DNA of 13,000 bases from Bog-473 sp035483935 (GCA_035483935.1 DATHPK010000299.1:1-13000); one strand, 5' to 3'; shown: positions 6,634 to 13,000, numbered from the stretch's first letter. Translations and numbers: made by a program. The notes: generated by a model from the sequence alone, not told the origin.

Positions 6634-8112
6634 TCAGATGTCCGTGCGGGTCGCGCCCGGCAGCGAGGCGGTGGCCGCCAGGACCGACATCGCGACGTGG
6701 TCGACCTGGGGCCGCAGACTCAGGTACACGTCCACCGCGTCCGCATCGGGCTCGATCACGCCCGACACCGGGTCGATCTTGTCGAGCGCCAGGCCCATGC
6801 CGAGCGCCTTGCCGGCCAGCAGCGCGGCGCCCGCCGAAGCCGCCTCGCCCGAACGGCGGCGTGTCGCCGGCACGCCCAGGACCGAGGTGAGCACGCCGAC
6901 CCAGACCGGCAGCCCCGTCCCAGCGCCGCCGAGCGTCACTCCGGCCGCGGCCGAGCCACCGAGCCGCCCGACCGTGACCACCTCCATGACGCGCAACACG
7001 TCCCACGCCACCGACTCCATCGCCGCGCGGGCGAGGTCCTTGGGCTCGTGGGCGGCACTCAGCCCCATGAAGCCCGCCCGGGCGTCGTCGCGCCACCATG
7101 GGGCGCGCGCGCCGTCGAGCCACGGCACCGCCAGCACGCCGTTGGCGCCCGGAGGGCTCTCGCCCGCCATGCGCGCCAGTTCGACCGGCGTCTTGTCGAG
7201 GAGCCGTCCGAGCCAGGCGAGGAACGAGCCGGCCGACGAGAGCCCGCCTTCGAGGAGCCAGCCGCCGTCCGCCCCGCGGGTGACGACGGCGCCGGCGGGC
7301 GACGGGACGGGCCGCTCCTGGACGGGCACCGAGATGTTGGCCGTCGTGCCCCAGCTGACCATCGGCCGGTCCTCCGAGGCGCCCGAGCCGAGGACTTCGC
7401 ACTGGCGGTCGCCGGCGCCGATCACGACCGGGATGCCGGGCCGCAGACCCAGCTCGGCGCCCGGCACAGACTTGAGCTGCCCGACGACGGTGTCGGACGC
7501 CACGACGCTCGGCAGCTTGCCGAGCGCAGGTCCCGCCAGCTCCCGCACGGCATTGCCGTCGAAGTCGTACAACCCGCTCCGCGACGCGAAGGTGGCGTCG
7601 GTCACGACCTGGTCCGTCATCCGGAACACGACGAGGTCGCGGGGCGAGAGGATCAGGTCGGCCGCCTCCAGCCGCTCCGGCTCGTGCTCGGCGAGCCATG
7701 CGAGCTTCGCGGCCACGGCGCCGGCGTCGAGCGGGATGCCCGTGCGGGCCCGGTTGATGTCGTCGCCGCCCATGCGGCGCGCCAGCTCCTGCGCCGAGGC
7801 CGCCGCCCTGTGGTCGGACCACAGCAGGCCCTTGCCGATCGGCTCACCCTTCGCCGTCAGCGGCACGAACGTCTGGCGCGCACCCGAACAGGAGACGACG
7901 TCGACCTCGCCGAATTCGCGCGGCGCCTGCGCCCGCGCCTCGGCGCACGCGATCACCGCCGTCGTCCACCAGCGCAACGGGTCCTGCTCGGCCCATCCGG
8001 GTTGCGGGTGTGTCGTCGTGAGCTCGGTCCGGGCGAGCGTGACCAGGCCGTCCTCACCCCACAGGCCGACCTTCGTGACCGTGGTGCCGAAGTCGATGGT
8101 CAGGATCATCAT
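6634..8112 (-). CDS. FGGY-family carbohydrate kinase
   Basis: 492 aa, full length for FGGY kinases, which phosphorylate sugars or polyols with ATP in the cytoplasm. The N-terminal phosphate loop is DFGTTVTKVGLW (7-18). SGARQ (76-80) and WSDHRA (98-103) lie where sugar-contact residues are found in xylulokinase-like members. GAGDRQ (232-237) supplies the expected catalytic base Asp235. GGAGTGLPVWVGVLTSVLGVP (395-415) is the C-terminal FGGY signature region. The start overlaps the aldolase stop by 4 nt (ATGA); a second ATG follows at once at 8109. No Shine-Dalgarno is visible, so reinitiation after the aldolase is likely. The substrate cannot be read from the motifs: it resembles the xylulokinase/gluconokinase side of the family, but neither activity is proven. 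Coupling to an aldolase suggests its phosphorylated product is cleaved next door. Confidence 0.9.
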   Translation of the reverse strand: MMILTIDFGTTVTKVGLWGEDGLVTLARTELTTTHPQPGWAEQDPLRWWTTAVIACAEARAQAPREFGEVDVVSCSGARQTFVPLTAKGEPIGKGLLWSDHRAAASAQELARRMGGDDINRARTGIPLDAGAVAAKLAWLAEHEPERLEAADLILSPRDLVVFRMTDQVVTDATFASRSGLYDFDGNAVRELAGPALGKLPSVVASDTVVGQLKSVPGAELGLRPGIPVVIGAGDRQCEVLGSGASEDRPMVSWGTTANISVPVQERPVPSPAGAVVTRGADGGWLLEGGLSSAGSFLAWLGRLLDKTPVELARMAGESPPGANGVLAVPWLDGARAPWWRDDARAGFMGLSAAHEPKDLARAAMESVAWDVLRVMEVVTVGRLGGSAAAGVTLGGAGTGLPVWVGVLTSVLGVPATRRRSGEAASAGAALLAGKALGMGLALDKIDPVSGVIEPDADAVDVYLSLRPQVDHVAMSVLAATASLPGATRTDI

Positions 8113-8876
8113 GTCGGGTGTACCAGCGCAGCCACCAGGCCCGCCATTTCGGCCGGGTCGGGATCCTGGTAGATCGTCCGGCCCATCGCCATCCCCGCGC
8201 CGCCGCCCTCCATGACGTCACGGACCTCGTCGAGCACGGCGTCGCGCCCCGACTCCGTCCGCGGCCCGCCCAGGAACATAACGGGCGCGCCCACGCTGGC
8301 CACGACGCGTGCCACCGCGCGCTGGCGCGAGGAGCCCGGCGCCTCCGCCGGGACGGGGACCTTGATCACGGGAGCGCCAATGTCGTGAGCCACGACCGTC
8401 GCCATGACAACCGCGTCGGTGTCGCGGCGGATCCGCCCCTCGCTCCACACCAGCGGCTCGACGAGTGCCTCGAGCCCGGCGTCGCGCGCCTGCTCGAGCA
8501 CCTGCCCGAGCAGCTCCAGCGCGGGCGCCGTCAAGGGGTCGTCGAAGTCGATGCGCGTCATGTGCTTGATCCCGGTCCAGCCGTCGGACGCGGCCCGGCC
8601 GACGCTGGCGACGAGTCGGTCGTCGAGCTCGAAGACCGAACCCGCGAGGCCGGTGCGGTTCAACGACAGATACGTCCGGTGCCGCGCCGTGATGTGGCCC
8701 GCGGCCGCCAGACCCTCGAGGGGCTGGGCCGTCGCCAAGATCCCGTCGCACGCCGGCAGCGACTTGGCCAGTGACTCAAAGAACTCCGCCCAATTCTCCG
8801 TGGTCAGCACCGCCCGCGCGCGGTGGTCGGCCGCCAGGATCAGTGCCGGGGTGGGCAACGTCCCACCGCGCGTCAT
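8109..8876 (-). CDS. Class I (DeoC/LacD/FbaB-type) aldolase
   Basis: 255 aa TIM-barrel enzyme, expected to cleave a (phospho)sugar through a lysine Schiff base. The N-terminus ALILAADHRAR (11-21) matches the first strand of the DeoC/LacD group. GIKHMTRID (102-110) and ALVEPLVW (137-144) fit following strands. GAPVIKVPVP (167-176) carries the likely Schiff-base Lys172, in the same kind of setting as LacD. FLGGP (201-205) and GAGMAMGRTIYQDPDP (226-241) look like the phosphate-binding end of the barrel. The ATG at 8876 overlaps the dehydrogenase stop by 4 nt; the reading frame is open much further upstream, but that part is an antisense-like shadow of the dehydrogenase gene. No ribosome site is visible. 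Possible activities include tagatose- or fructose-bisphosphate aldolase, sulfofructose-phosphate aldolase or an LsrF-like thiolase; the sequence alone does not choose among them. Confidence 0.82.
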   Translation of the reverse strand: MTRGGTLPTPALILAADHRARAVLTTENWAEFFESLAKSLPACDGILATAQPLEGLAAAGHITARHRTYLSLNRTGLAGSVFELDDRLVASVGRAASDGWTGIKHMTRIDFDDPLTAPALELLGQVLEQARDAGLEALVEPLVWSEGRIRRDTDAVVMATVVAHDIGAPVIKVPVPAEAPGSSRQRAVARVVASVGAPVMFLGGPRTESGRDAVLDEVRDVMEGGGAGMAMGRTIYQDPDPAEMAGLVAALVHPT

Positions 8877-9763
8877 GTGGCCGCGCCGGACAGGGCGAGG
8901 ACGACCTTCGCCACCGCGGAGAAGTCCTCGCGCCCGTAACCCGCCGTGCTCGCCGCCGTCAGCAGCTGGCGCGCCGCTGCGGTCGTCGCCACCGGCACGC
9001 CCGATCGCGCCGCGTAGGCCAGCGCCAGATCGATGTCCTTGGCCATGAGGTCGGTCATGAAACCGGGCTTCCAGCCGTTGGAGGCCGGGCTCTCCGGTAC
9101 GACACCGGGGACGGGCAGCCGGGTCCGCACCGCCACACAGTCGCCCGTGGCGTGCGTCAGGACCTCGTAGAGCTTGGCCATGTCGACCCCGGACTTCACC
9201 GCCAACGCGGTGGCCTCCGCCGTCGCCGTCATCTGCGCCGCGTAGATCAGGTTGTTGCACAGCTTCACGACCTGTCCCATCCCCGGGCCGCCCACGTGCA
9301 CGATCAACCCCGCGAACGGGTCCAGCGCCGGCTCGGTCGCGGCCAACACGGCGGCGTCGCCGCCCACCATGAGCGTCAGTGCCCCCTTCTGGGCGCCGGC
9401 CGTGCCGCCCGACAAGGGCGCGTCCAGGTACTGCGCCCCGGTCCCGCCCACCCGTGCGTGCTGGGCCCGCTCGACCTCGGGATCGATGGTCGAGCAGTCG
9501 ACCACGGTCTTGCCTTCGCTCAGAACGGGCAGCATCCCGTCGACTACCTCGATCACCTCCGGCGAGTTCGGGACGCAAAGGATGATCACCTCGGACGCCT
9601 CTGCCACCCCACGTGGGGAGACGCCGTCGGCCGCACCGGACGCCATGGCGGCCTCGATCGGTCCCCGGCTCCGCGACGCGACCGTGACGTCGTGGCCCGC
9701 CCCGACGAGATGCCCCGCCATCGGCAGCCCCATGGCGCCGAGCCCGATGAACCCGATCCGCAT
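8873..9763 (-). CDS. 3-hydroxyisobutyrate dehydrogenase-family NAD(P)-dependent oxidoreductase
   Basis: 296 aa, standard length for the beta-hydroxyacid dehydrogenase family (3-hydroxyisobutyrate dehydrogenase, tartronate semialdehyde reductase, threonate dehydrogenase, sulfolactaldehyde reductase). The Rossmann loop GFIGLGAMGLPMAGHL (4-19) opens the protein. DAPLSGGTAGAQKGALTLMVGG (114-135) is the substrate-binding signature. GQVVKLCNN (163-171) contains the catalytic Lys167, and FMTDLMAKDIDLA (235-247) gives the C-terminal Lys-Asp motif. I place the start at ATG 9763 because GGGGAGGAG lies 5 nt before it and because the Rossmann strand begins right after; an in-frame start at 9820 would reach back into the GH4 gene. 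The 3' end overlaps the aldolase gene by 4 nt. It may oxidise a sugar-acid carbon or reduce a semialdehyde made by the aldolase; the direction is unknown. Confidence 0.88.
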   Translation of the reverse strand: MRIGFIGLGAMGLPMAGHLVGAGHDVTVASRSRGPIEAAMASGAADGVSPRGVAEASEVIILCVPNSPEVIEVVDGMLPVLSEGKTVVDCSTIDPEVERAQHARVGGTGAQYLDAPLSGGTAGAQKGALTLMVGGDAAVLAATEPALDPFAGLIVHVGGPGMGQVVKLCNNLIYAAQMTATAEATALAVKSGVDMAKLYEVLTHATGDCVAVRTRLPVPGVVPESPASNGWKPGFMTDLMAKDIDLALAYAARSGVPVATTAAARQLLTAASTAGYGREDFSAVAKVVLALSGAAT

Positions 9764-9768
9764 GCGTG

Positions 9769-9777
9769 CTCCTCCCC
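9769..9777 (-). promoter_or_regulatory. Strong ribosome binding site of the HIBADH-family gene
   Basis: On the minus strand this reads GGGGAGGAG, 5 nt before the ATG at 9763. It is the clearest Shine-Dalgarno site in the catabolic block and decides the start of the dehydrogenase. The genes after it (aldolase, kinase, LarA homologue) lack such sites and seem to depend on translational coupling. Confidence 0.75.
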
Positions 9778-9798
9778 GAACGAAACCCGTAGCGACGA

Positions 9799-11151
9799 TT
9801 ACGCGAACTGCGGCAGCCACTCCGCCGTACCGGCGAGCAGCTCGTCGACCATGGTCTCCATCGTGCCGAGGTCACCCCGGCCGGCCAGCGGGTCCAGAGC
9901 GAACGCCTCGCCCGCCAGGCGGCGGTCGCCCCGTAGTGCGGCCTCGACGGTGAGTTCCTGCGTGGCAACGTGGCGCCGGACGATCTCGTCGTAGGGCGCA
10001 GGCAGCGCCGAACGGTCCCGGCCGCGGATGCCGTCACCGTCGATCACGCAGATCGACTCGAGCACCACATCGGGCGGGAGGCCTACGCCCTGCCCCGTGT
10101 TGGGGATGTTCACCGGCGCCTCGTACGGTTCGCCACTCAGCATTGCCTGGATCATCGGTGAGGGCAGCTCGCCCGACTGCCAGGTCTGCAGATCCTTCGT
10201 GCCTGCGAGCCACGCGTCGACGTCCGCCACGTACTCGGCTTGATGCTTCTCCCGGCGGCTGATCGGGCTGAGCCCGATGTTGTACGTCGCACCCCACTCC
10301 GACTCCGGCGTCAACGCGAACGAGACGAACTCGGCGATATGGCGGTCGCCGGCTGCGGGAAAGGTGCCCCAGCGATCCAACAGCGTCAACTTGAACTGGT
10401 GCCGCTCCGCGAAGTCACGCTTCGAGAACGTCTCGGCCTCGGGCCGGCCCGGCACCGGGCGCAGCGACTCGAGCCCTCCCACCTCGTCGACGAGCTTGCG
10501 CAGCAGGTCGAACCCGTCTGCCCCGTCGACCTCGAGCGACGTGAGCACCGGGAAATGGTTGACGCCGGTGACCGAGCACGTGACCGCCTCGAACGGGCGG
10601 CCGCACGCGATGGCCAGGTCCATGCAGAAGTTGCCGACCTCATGGCACAGCCCGACGGTCTTGATGTCCGTCTCCCGGCACACCGCCCGCGTCAGGCATG
10701 TCATGGGGTTCGTGATGTTGAACAGCCATGCGTCGGGGCAGTGCTGCTCCATCGCCTTGCCGATACCGACCAGGACGGGGACGTTGCGCAGCGACCGGTT
10801 GATGCCGCCGGGTCCGACCGTGTCACCCACGGTTTGCGTGATGCCGTGCCGAGCCGGAACGTCGAGATCCACCGCCATGGAGCGGAAGCCCCCGGTCGAG
10901 ATGCACACGATGACGAAGTCCGCGCCATCGAGCGCGGCACCGAGGTCGCTCGTCGTCGCCACGGTGGCCTTCGCGTCCATGGCGTCGTTGAGCTTGCGGG
11001 CCAACGCCTCCATCTTGGGCAGCGGCGCCGGATCGATGTCCTCGAGCACGAGGTGCATGCCGGCCAGCGCCGGGGTGCCGAAAAGATCGGCCATGAGTTC
11101 GGGCGCCCATTGATAGCTGCCGCCCCCGACGATCGTCACTTGGGTGCCCAT
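9799..11151 (-). CDS. Glycoside hydrolase family 4 (NAD+/metal-dependent) glycosidase
   Basis: 450 aa, typical of GH4, which cleaves glycosides by a transient oxidation at C3 using NAD+ and a divalent metal. The NAD site is VTIVGGGSYQW (5-15). DTVGPGG (110-116) and NITNPM (145-150) are family blocks. GLCHEV (167-172) holds the metal-ligand Cys169 and GVNHF (196-200) the second ligand His199. The Cys-His-Glu form, rather than the Cys-Asn-x-Pro of phospho-glycosidases, places it with members acting on unphosphorylated substrates such as alpha-glucosidase, alpha-galactosidase or alpha-uronidases. There is no signal peptide, so it acts in the cytoplasm after uptake. I chose ATG 11151 because VTIVGGG begins at once; an upstream in-frame start (11208) would add 19 unconserved-looking residues. 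No Shine-Dalgarno precedes it, but a TANNNT box does, suggesting a leaderless mRNA. It is the first gene of the catabolic block. Confidence 0.9.
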   Translation of the reverse strand: MGTQVTIVGGGSYQWAPELMADLFGTPALAGMHLVLEDIDPAPLPKMEALARKLNDAMDAKATVATTSDLGAALDGADFVIVCISTGGFRSMAVDLDVPARHGITQTVGDTVGPGGINRSLRNVPVLVGIGKAMEQHCPDAWLFNITNPMTCLTRAVCRETDIKTVGLCHEVGNFCMDLAIACGRPFEAVTCSVTGVNHFPVLTSLEVDGADGFDLLRKLVDEVGGLESLRPVPGRPEAETFSKRDFAERHQFKLTLLDRWGTFPAAGDRHIAEFVSFALTPESEWGATYNIGLSPISRREKHQAEYVADVDAWLAGTKDLQTWQSGELPSPMIQAMLSGEPYEAPVNIPNTGQGVGLPPDVVLESICVIDGDGIRGRDRSALPAPYDEIVRRHVATQELTVEAALRGDRRLAGEAFALDPLAGRGDLGTMETMVDELLAGTAEWLPQFA

Positions 11152-11157
11152 GGCGCC

Positions 11158-11163
11158 ACAGTA
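11158..11163 (-). promoter_or_regulatory. Candidate -10 box (TACTGT) for a leaderless GH4 operon transcript
   Basis: The minus strand reads TACTGT followed by GGCGCC and then the ATG of the GH4 gene. A TANNNT box ending 6-7 nt before the start codon is the layout seen for leaderless transcripts in Actinomycetota, and no ribosome site is present to offer an alternative. I see no convincing -35 hexamer. Six-base matches arise by chance, so confidence is modest. Confidence 0.35.
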
Positions 11164-11178
11164 CAGTCCCCGTCGTGA

Positions 11179-11206
11179 GTCCCCTCCGGCTTCGTGCCGG
11201 TGGGAC
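11179..11206. repeat. Imperfect inverted repeat upstream of the GH4 gene
   Basis: GTCCC (11179-11183) and CCGGC (11186-11190) pair with GCCGG (11196-11200) and GGGAC (11202-11206) around the loop TTCGT, giving a 10-bp stem with a small internal bulge. It lies 28 nt upstream of the GH4 start codon, near the proposed -10 box. It could be an operator of the operon or a terminator-like hairpin without a T-run; no T-tract follows on either strand. Confidence 0.35.
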
Positions 11207-11438
11207 ACCTCCCGTTGAGGCGGTGGCGTCGCACGTGCGCCGCCGAGCCGCGCCCGACCGAGCGATACCAGGGCCCTCCGCGCCGGTGATCATCGACTCG
11301 TCGCGGCGGCCTCCCGTCCGATCGACGGACCACCACACCCTCGGCAGCGGCCGTGCCGCACGCGCCACCTACGAGACGACGGTCTGTGCGCCCCGGACGT
11401 ACCGGGTGGAGCCGGATTCGATCGCGATCTCGACAACA

Positions 11439-11453
11439 GCCGCGAATGGCGGC
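11439..11453 (-). terminator. Weak hairpin just after the GNAT gene (possible terminator)
   Basis: On the minus strand GCCGC and GCGGC pair around CATTC, starting 4 nt after the GNAT stop codon, and are followed by TGTTGTC. The 5-bp GC stem is short and the T-run is broken, so this is at best a weak intrinsic terminator. Confidence 0.25.
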
Positions 11454-11457
11454 CCGC

Positions 11458-11922
11458 TCAGGACAAGGCCTTCTCGCCCCAAAAACAGGCGAAGGGGTTG
11501 TCGTTGTAGGGCGGCACGTCGACATAGCCGGCTGAGCGGTAGAGAGCGAGCCCATGGACCTGCTTCGGACCGGTGTCCAGTCGCACCCTCTCGTAGCCGA
11601 GCTCCCTGGCCGTTCGCTCGAGTGCCCCGAGGAGCTCCCTCGCGACGCCGCGCGAGCGGGCAGCCGGGCGGACGTACATCCGCTTGATCTCAGCCACACC
11701 CTCGTCGAGTCGCCTGAGACCCCCGCCCGCAACTGCCTCGGCGTCGTCGTATCCCACGAGGTAGGCGCCGTCGGGACTGCGGAGCTCGTCGGCTTCGAGC
11801 GGTGGATTATCGAGCCGACTGAAGGTCTCGTAGACGTCGTTGAGCTCGATCCGCATCTCGGACAGGAGTTCCGATGCCGGCCGCTCCTCCGGATCCGATC
11901 GCACGAAACGCAGCCCGCTCAC
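11458..11922 (-). CDS. GNAT-family N-acetyltransferase
   Basis: 154 aa, a single GNAT domain that would transfer an acetyl group from acetyl-CoA to an amine on a small molecule or protein. The acetyl-CoA motif is EIKRMYVRPAARSRGVARELL (78-98), with the pyrophosphate loop RSRGVA (89-94). The later part, LDTGPKQVHGLALYRSAGYVD (115-135), has the expected Asn-less variant of the motif-B helix with Tyr128 near the thiol-leaving position. The end, PPYNDNPFACFWGEKAL, is typical of a common small GNAT subgroup. The start is GTG at 11922, overlapping the SDR stop by 4 nt (GTGA), with AAGGTGG just before it. The frame is open further upstream, but that region codes the SDR in another frame. The substrate is unknown. 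Coupling to the SDR gene suggests co-expression, not necessarily a shared pathway. Confidence 0.88.
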   Translation of the reverse strand: MSGLRFVRSDPEERPASELLSEMRIELNDVYETFSRLDNPPLEADELRSPDGAYLVGYDDAEAVAGGGLRRLDEGVAEIKRMYVRPAARSRGVARELLGALERTARELGYERVRLDTGPKQVHGLALYRSAGYVDVPPYNDNPFACFWGEKALS

Positions 11923-12839
11923 GCCACCTTGTCCGGATGCAACGTGCGGACCATGCGGAGCATCCCGTCGCGCCAGGGCACTGTCGTGGTTCCTGCCACC
12001 TCGTGCATGCGAGTCGTGTCGATCTGGACGCTGTCGATGGTCTGTTCGGTCGGATCGAATCGAGGCTCGACCCCCACCAGTCCCCCGAGATACGTGCACC
12101 ACTCCTCGATGCTCACCGGCTCGCTCCCGCCCCAGTTCACGGTCAGGGCCGGTACCGAGGCCGCGGCCAACAACCGAGGCACCATGGCGAGAATGTCGTC
12201 CGCGTGCAGAGGGTGATACACGCTCGGCGCATCGACGTACACGGGGATCGCATTTCCCGACAGCATCATGTGGAGATGGATGGCCGGCCATCCACCGTTG
12301 TCGCCGTAGGGAACCGATAGCCGAGCGATGGTTGTCGGCAAGCCGAAGCGCTGGGCCGCCCATCGGGCCGTGCCCTCCGCAGCGATCTTGCAAATGCTGT
12401 AGGTCTGCAGGAAGGACCACACGCCGTGGTTGTCTCCCAGCGGGGCCGTCTCCTTCAGGGCTTGGTGTCCTGCGGGCTTGTAGACCGCCGTCGACGAGCA
12501 ATGCAGGAACGCGGTCGCCTCCCGATGGTGCTCCATGAGGGCGGCGAGTCCCCCGCTGTTGGCGGCAAGGTCGCGCTCCCAATCGTTCGTCTTGGCCACC
12601 GCGAAGTTGAGTACGTAGTCGGCGTCAGCCGGCAGACCGTCGACGTCGCCGGCAACAAGATCGACGGGTACGCACTCGATGCCCATCGATTCGAGTTCGG
12701 CCCGCGCCGCCGTGTCGGTGAAGCGTGCAGCGCCCACCACTCGGTTTTCCCGGGCCAGAGCCTGGGCGAGGGGTCGGGCCACCTGGCCGGTGACTCCCGT
12801 AACGACGATGGTCTTGCCCTGGAACTTTTCTGTACTCAT
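11919..12839 (-). CDS. Extended SDR, NAD-dependent epimerase/dehydratase-like protein
   Basis: 306 aa, normal for an extended short-chain dehydrogenase/reductase. The nucleotide-binding turn TGVTGQVA (14-21) is a variant of TGxxGxxG with Ala last. Asp60 in CVPVD and LNFAVAK (77-83) follow the fold. HCSSTAVY (113-120) holds the catalytic Ser and YSICK (147-151) the Tyr147-Lys151 pair. RLSVPYGDNG (173-182) and HPLHADDI (209-216) are usual later blocks of sugar-nucleotide epimerase-like proteins. The ATG at 12839 has AAAGGG about 4 nt before it. It is the first gene of a two-gene unit with the GNAT and is divergent from the DUF1543 gene across a 32-nt gap. It may act on a sugar, sugar nucleotide or another hydroxyl compound; the motifs do not settle the substrate. 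Confidence 0.88.
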   Translation of the reverse strand: MSTEKFQGKTIVVTGVTGQVARPLAQALARENRVVGAARFTDTAARAELESMGIECVPVDLVAGDVDGLPADADYVLNFAVAKTNDWERDLAANSGGLAALMEHHREATAFLHCSSTAVYKPAGHQALKETAPLGDNHGVWSFLQTYSICKIAAEGTARWAAQRFGLPTTIARLSVPYGDNGGWPAIHLHMMLSGNAIPVYVDAPSVYHPLHADDILAMVPRLLAAASVPALTVNWGGSEPVSIEEWCTYLGGLVGVEPRFDPTEQTIDSVQIDTTRMHEVAGTTTVPWRDGMLRMVRTLHPDKVA

Positions 12840-12858
12840 GGCACCCTTTCGTACTCGC

Positions 12859-12864
12859 TACGCT
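12859..12864 (+). promoter_or_regulatory. Candidate -10 box (TACGCT) for a leaderless DUF1543 transcript
   Basis: TACGCT ends 7 nt before the GTG of the plus-strand gene, and no Shine-Dalgarno lies between them, which is the leaderless layout. The whole divergent gap is only 32 nt, so the two opposing promoters must overlap or lie partly inside the facing genes. Confidence 0.4.
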
Positions 12865-12871
12865 GCCCCGC

Positions 12872-13000
12872 GTGCACCTCTATGCCGCCTTCCTGGGTGG
12901 CGAGCTCACGGACGGTCGGATGGGCGAAGACCACGAGGTGGTGTTCGTCGTGGCCGACGACATGATCTCGGCGCGCCGGGCGGCCATGGCGAAATGGGGT
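12872..13000 (+). CDS. DUF1543-family protein, N-terminus only
   Basis: 43 codons are visible before the right edge. The start reads MHLYAAFLGGELTDGRMGED (initiator GTG), followed by HEVVFVVADDMISARRAAMAKW. The pattern of a first strand ending in LGG, a short variable loop, then a His-Glu/Asp-Val-x-Phe-Val-Val-A strand and a helix ending in a Lys-Trp is what I recall for DUF1543 proteins, small proteins of unknown function. This is recognition from memory of the family pattern, not a search. GTG 12872 is the first sensible start; no ATG lies in frame in the gap. No ribosome site is seen. Confidence 0.65.
   Translation, partial: MHLYAAFLGGELTDGRMGEDHEVVFVVADDMISARRAAMAKWG

Larger units (their letters stand above)
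11152..11457. other. Intergenic spacer between the GNAT gene and the GH4 operon
   Basis: 306 nt with no gene I can support. It should hold the end of the SDR-GNAT transcript and the promoter of the GH4-led operon. It contains small inverted repeats at 11439-11453, 11392-11406 (CCCGG/CCGGG) and 11179-11206, plus the perfect 10-mer palindrome GATCGCGATC at 11420-11429. One minus-strand frame ends at a TAG near 11370 after a plausible-looking stretch including VVEIAIESGSTRYVRGAQTV, but it has no start of its own and I do not recognise it. It could be a decayed gene remnant or chance. Confidence 0.5.

Noticed and set aside
6638..8215. Long plus-strand open frames opposite the FGGY kinase gene
   Set aside because: Low-complexity Ser/Pro/Arg-rich translations with no domain; the minus-strand frame has all FGGY motifs, so these are shadows.
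6634..8876. Autoinducer-2 (Lsr-like) processing, from an FGGY kinase beside a class I aldolase
   Set aside because: LsrK and LsrF belong to these broad families, but there is no LsrG and no Lsr-type sugar ABC transporter, and GH4 and LarA genes do not fit.
8109..9763. Sulfoquinovose (sulfo-EMP) pathway, from an aldolase beside a HIBADH-family reductase
   Set aside because: YihT and YihU belong to the same broad families, but that pathway uses a PfkB-type kinase and a GH31 sulfoquinovosidase, not FGGY and GH4, and nothing sulfonate-specific is visible.
8109..10037. Aldolase frame extended to 642 codons as a fusion protein
   Set aside because: The upstream part is Arg/Gly-rich out-of-frame sequence of the dehydrogenase and GH4 genes; the aldolase fold starts at the ATG at 8876.
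1..13000. CRISPR arrays, tRNA or rRNA genes, insertion sequences, phage or toxin-antitoxin genes
   Set aside because: Reading through, I saw no repeat-spacer pattern, RNA-gene landmarks, transposase or integrase motifs; the window looks like metabolic and transport genes throughout.

Overview
The window is very GC-rich, tightly packed DNA. It shows frequent GTG starts, ATGA/GTGA gene overlaps, two possible leaderless starts with TANNNT -10 boxes, and a fused LivH-LivM permease. Together these suggest a high-GC Actinomycetota member, perhaps an Acidimicrobiia- or Thermoleophilia-like lineage. That placement is an inference; no rRNA or phylogenetic marker is present.

From 11151 down to the left edge, nine genes lie head to tail on the minus strand with gaps of 40 nt or less, so they could be one transcript. 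The first five form a catabolic block: a family 4 (NAD-dependent) glycosidase, a 3-hydroxyisobutyrate-dehydrogenase-family oxidoreductase, a class I DeoC/LacD-type aldolase, an FGGY carbohydrate kinase and a LarA-type nickel-pincer racemase/epimerase. After a 40-nt spacer with an 18-bp inverted repeat comes a transporter block of LivFGHM type. It consists of a 734-aa fusion of an MFS carrier to a LivF-type ATPase, a 674-aa LivH-LivM fusion, a LivG-type ATPase with an altered signature motif, and the N-terminus of a membrane-anchored exported protein, probably the solute-binding component, cut by the window edge.

Right of this is a 306-nt spacer with several hairpins and no convincing gene. 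Then comes a two-gene minus-strand unit (an extended SDR epimerase/dehydratase-like protein followed by a GNAT acetyltransferase). Last is a divergent plus-strand gene of the DUF1543 family, cut by the right edge.

Working model (inference): the transporter imports a glycoside, sugar acid or hydroxy acid. GH4 frees a sugar or sugar acid. The dehydrogenase, kinase and aldolase split it into central intermediates, and the LarA homologue interconverts stereoisomers of a 2-hydroxy acid. The gene set does not match any standard pathway I know, so the substrate stays open. The two most unusual items are the MFS-ATPase fusion and the pairing of a LarA-family enzyme with GH4, FGGY, aldolase and HIBADH-family genes beside a Liv-type importer.
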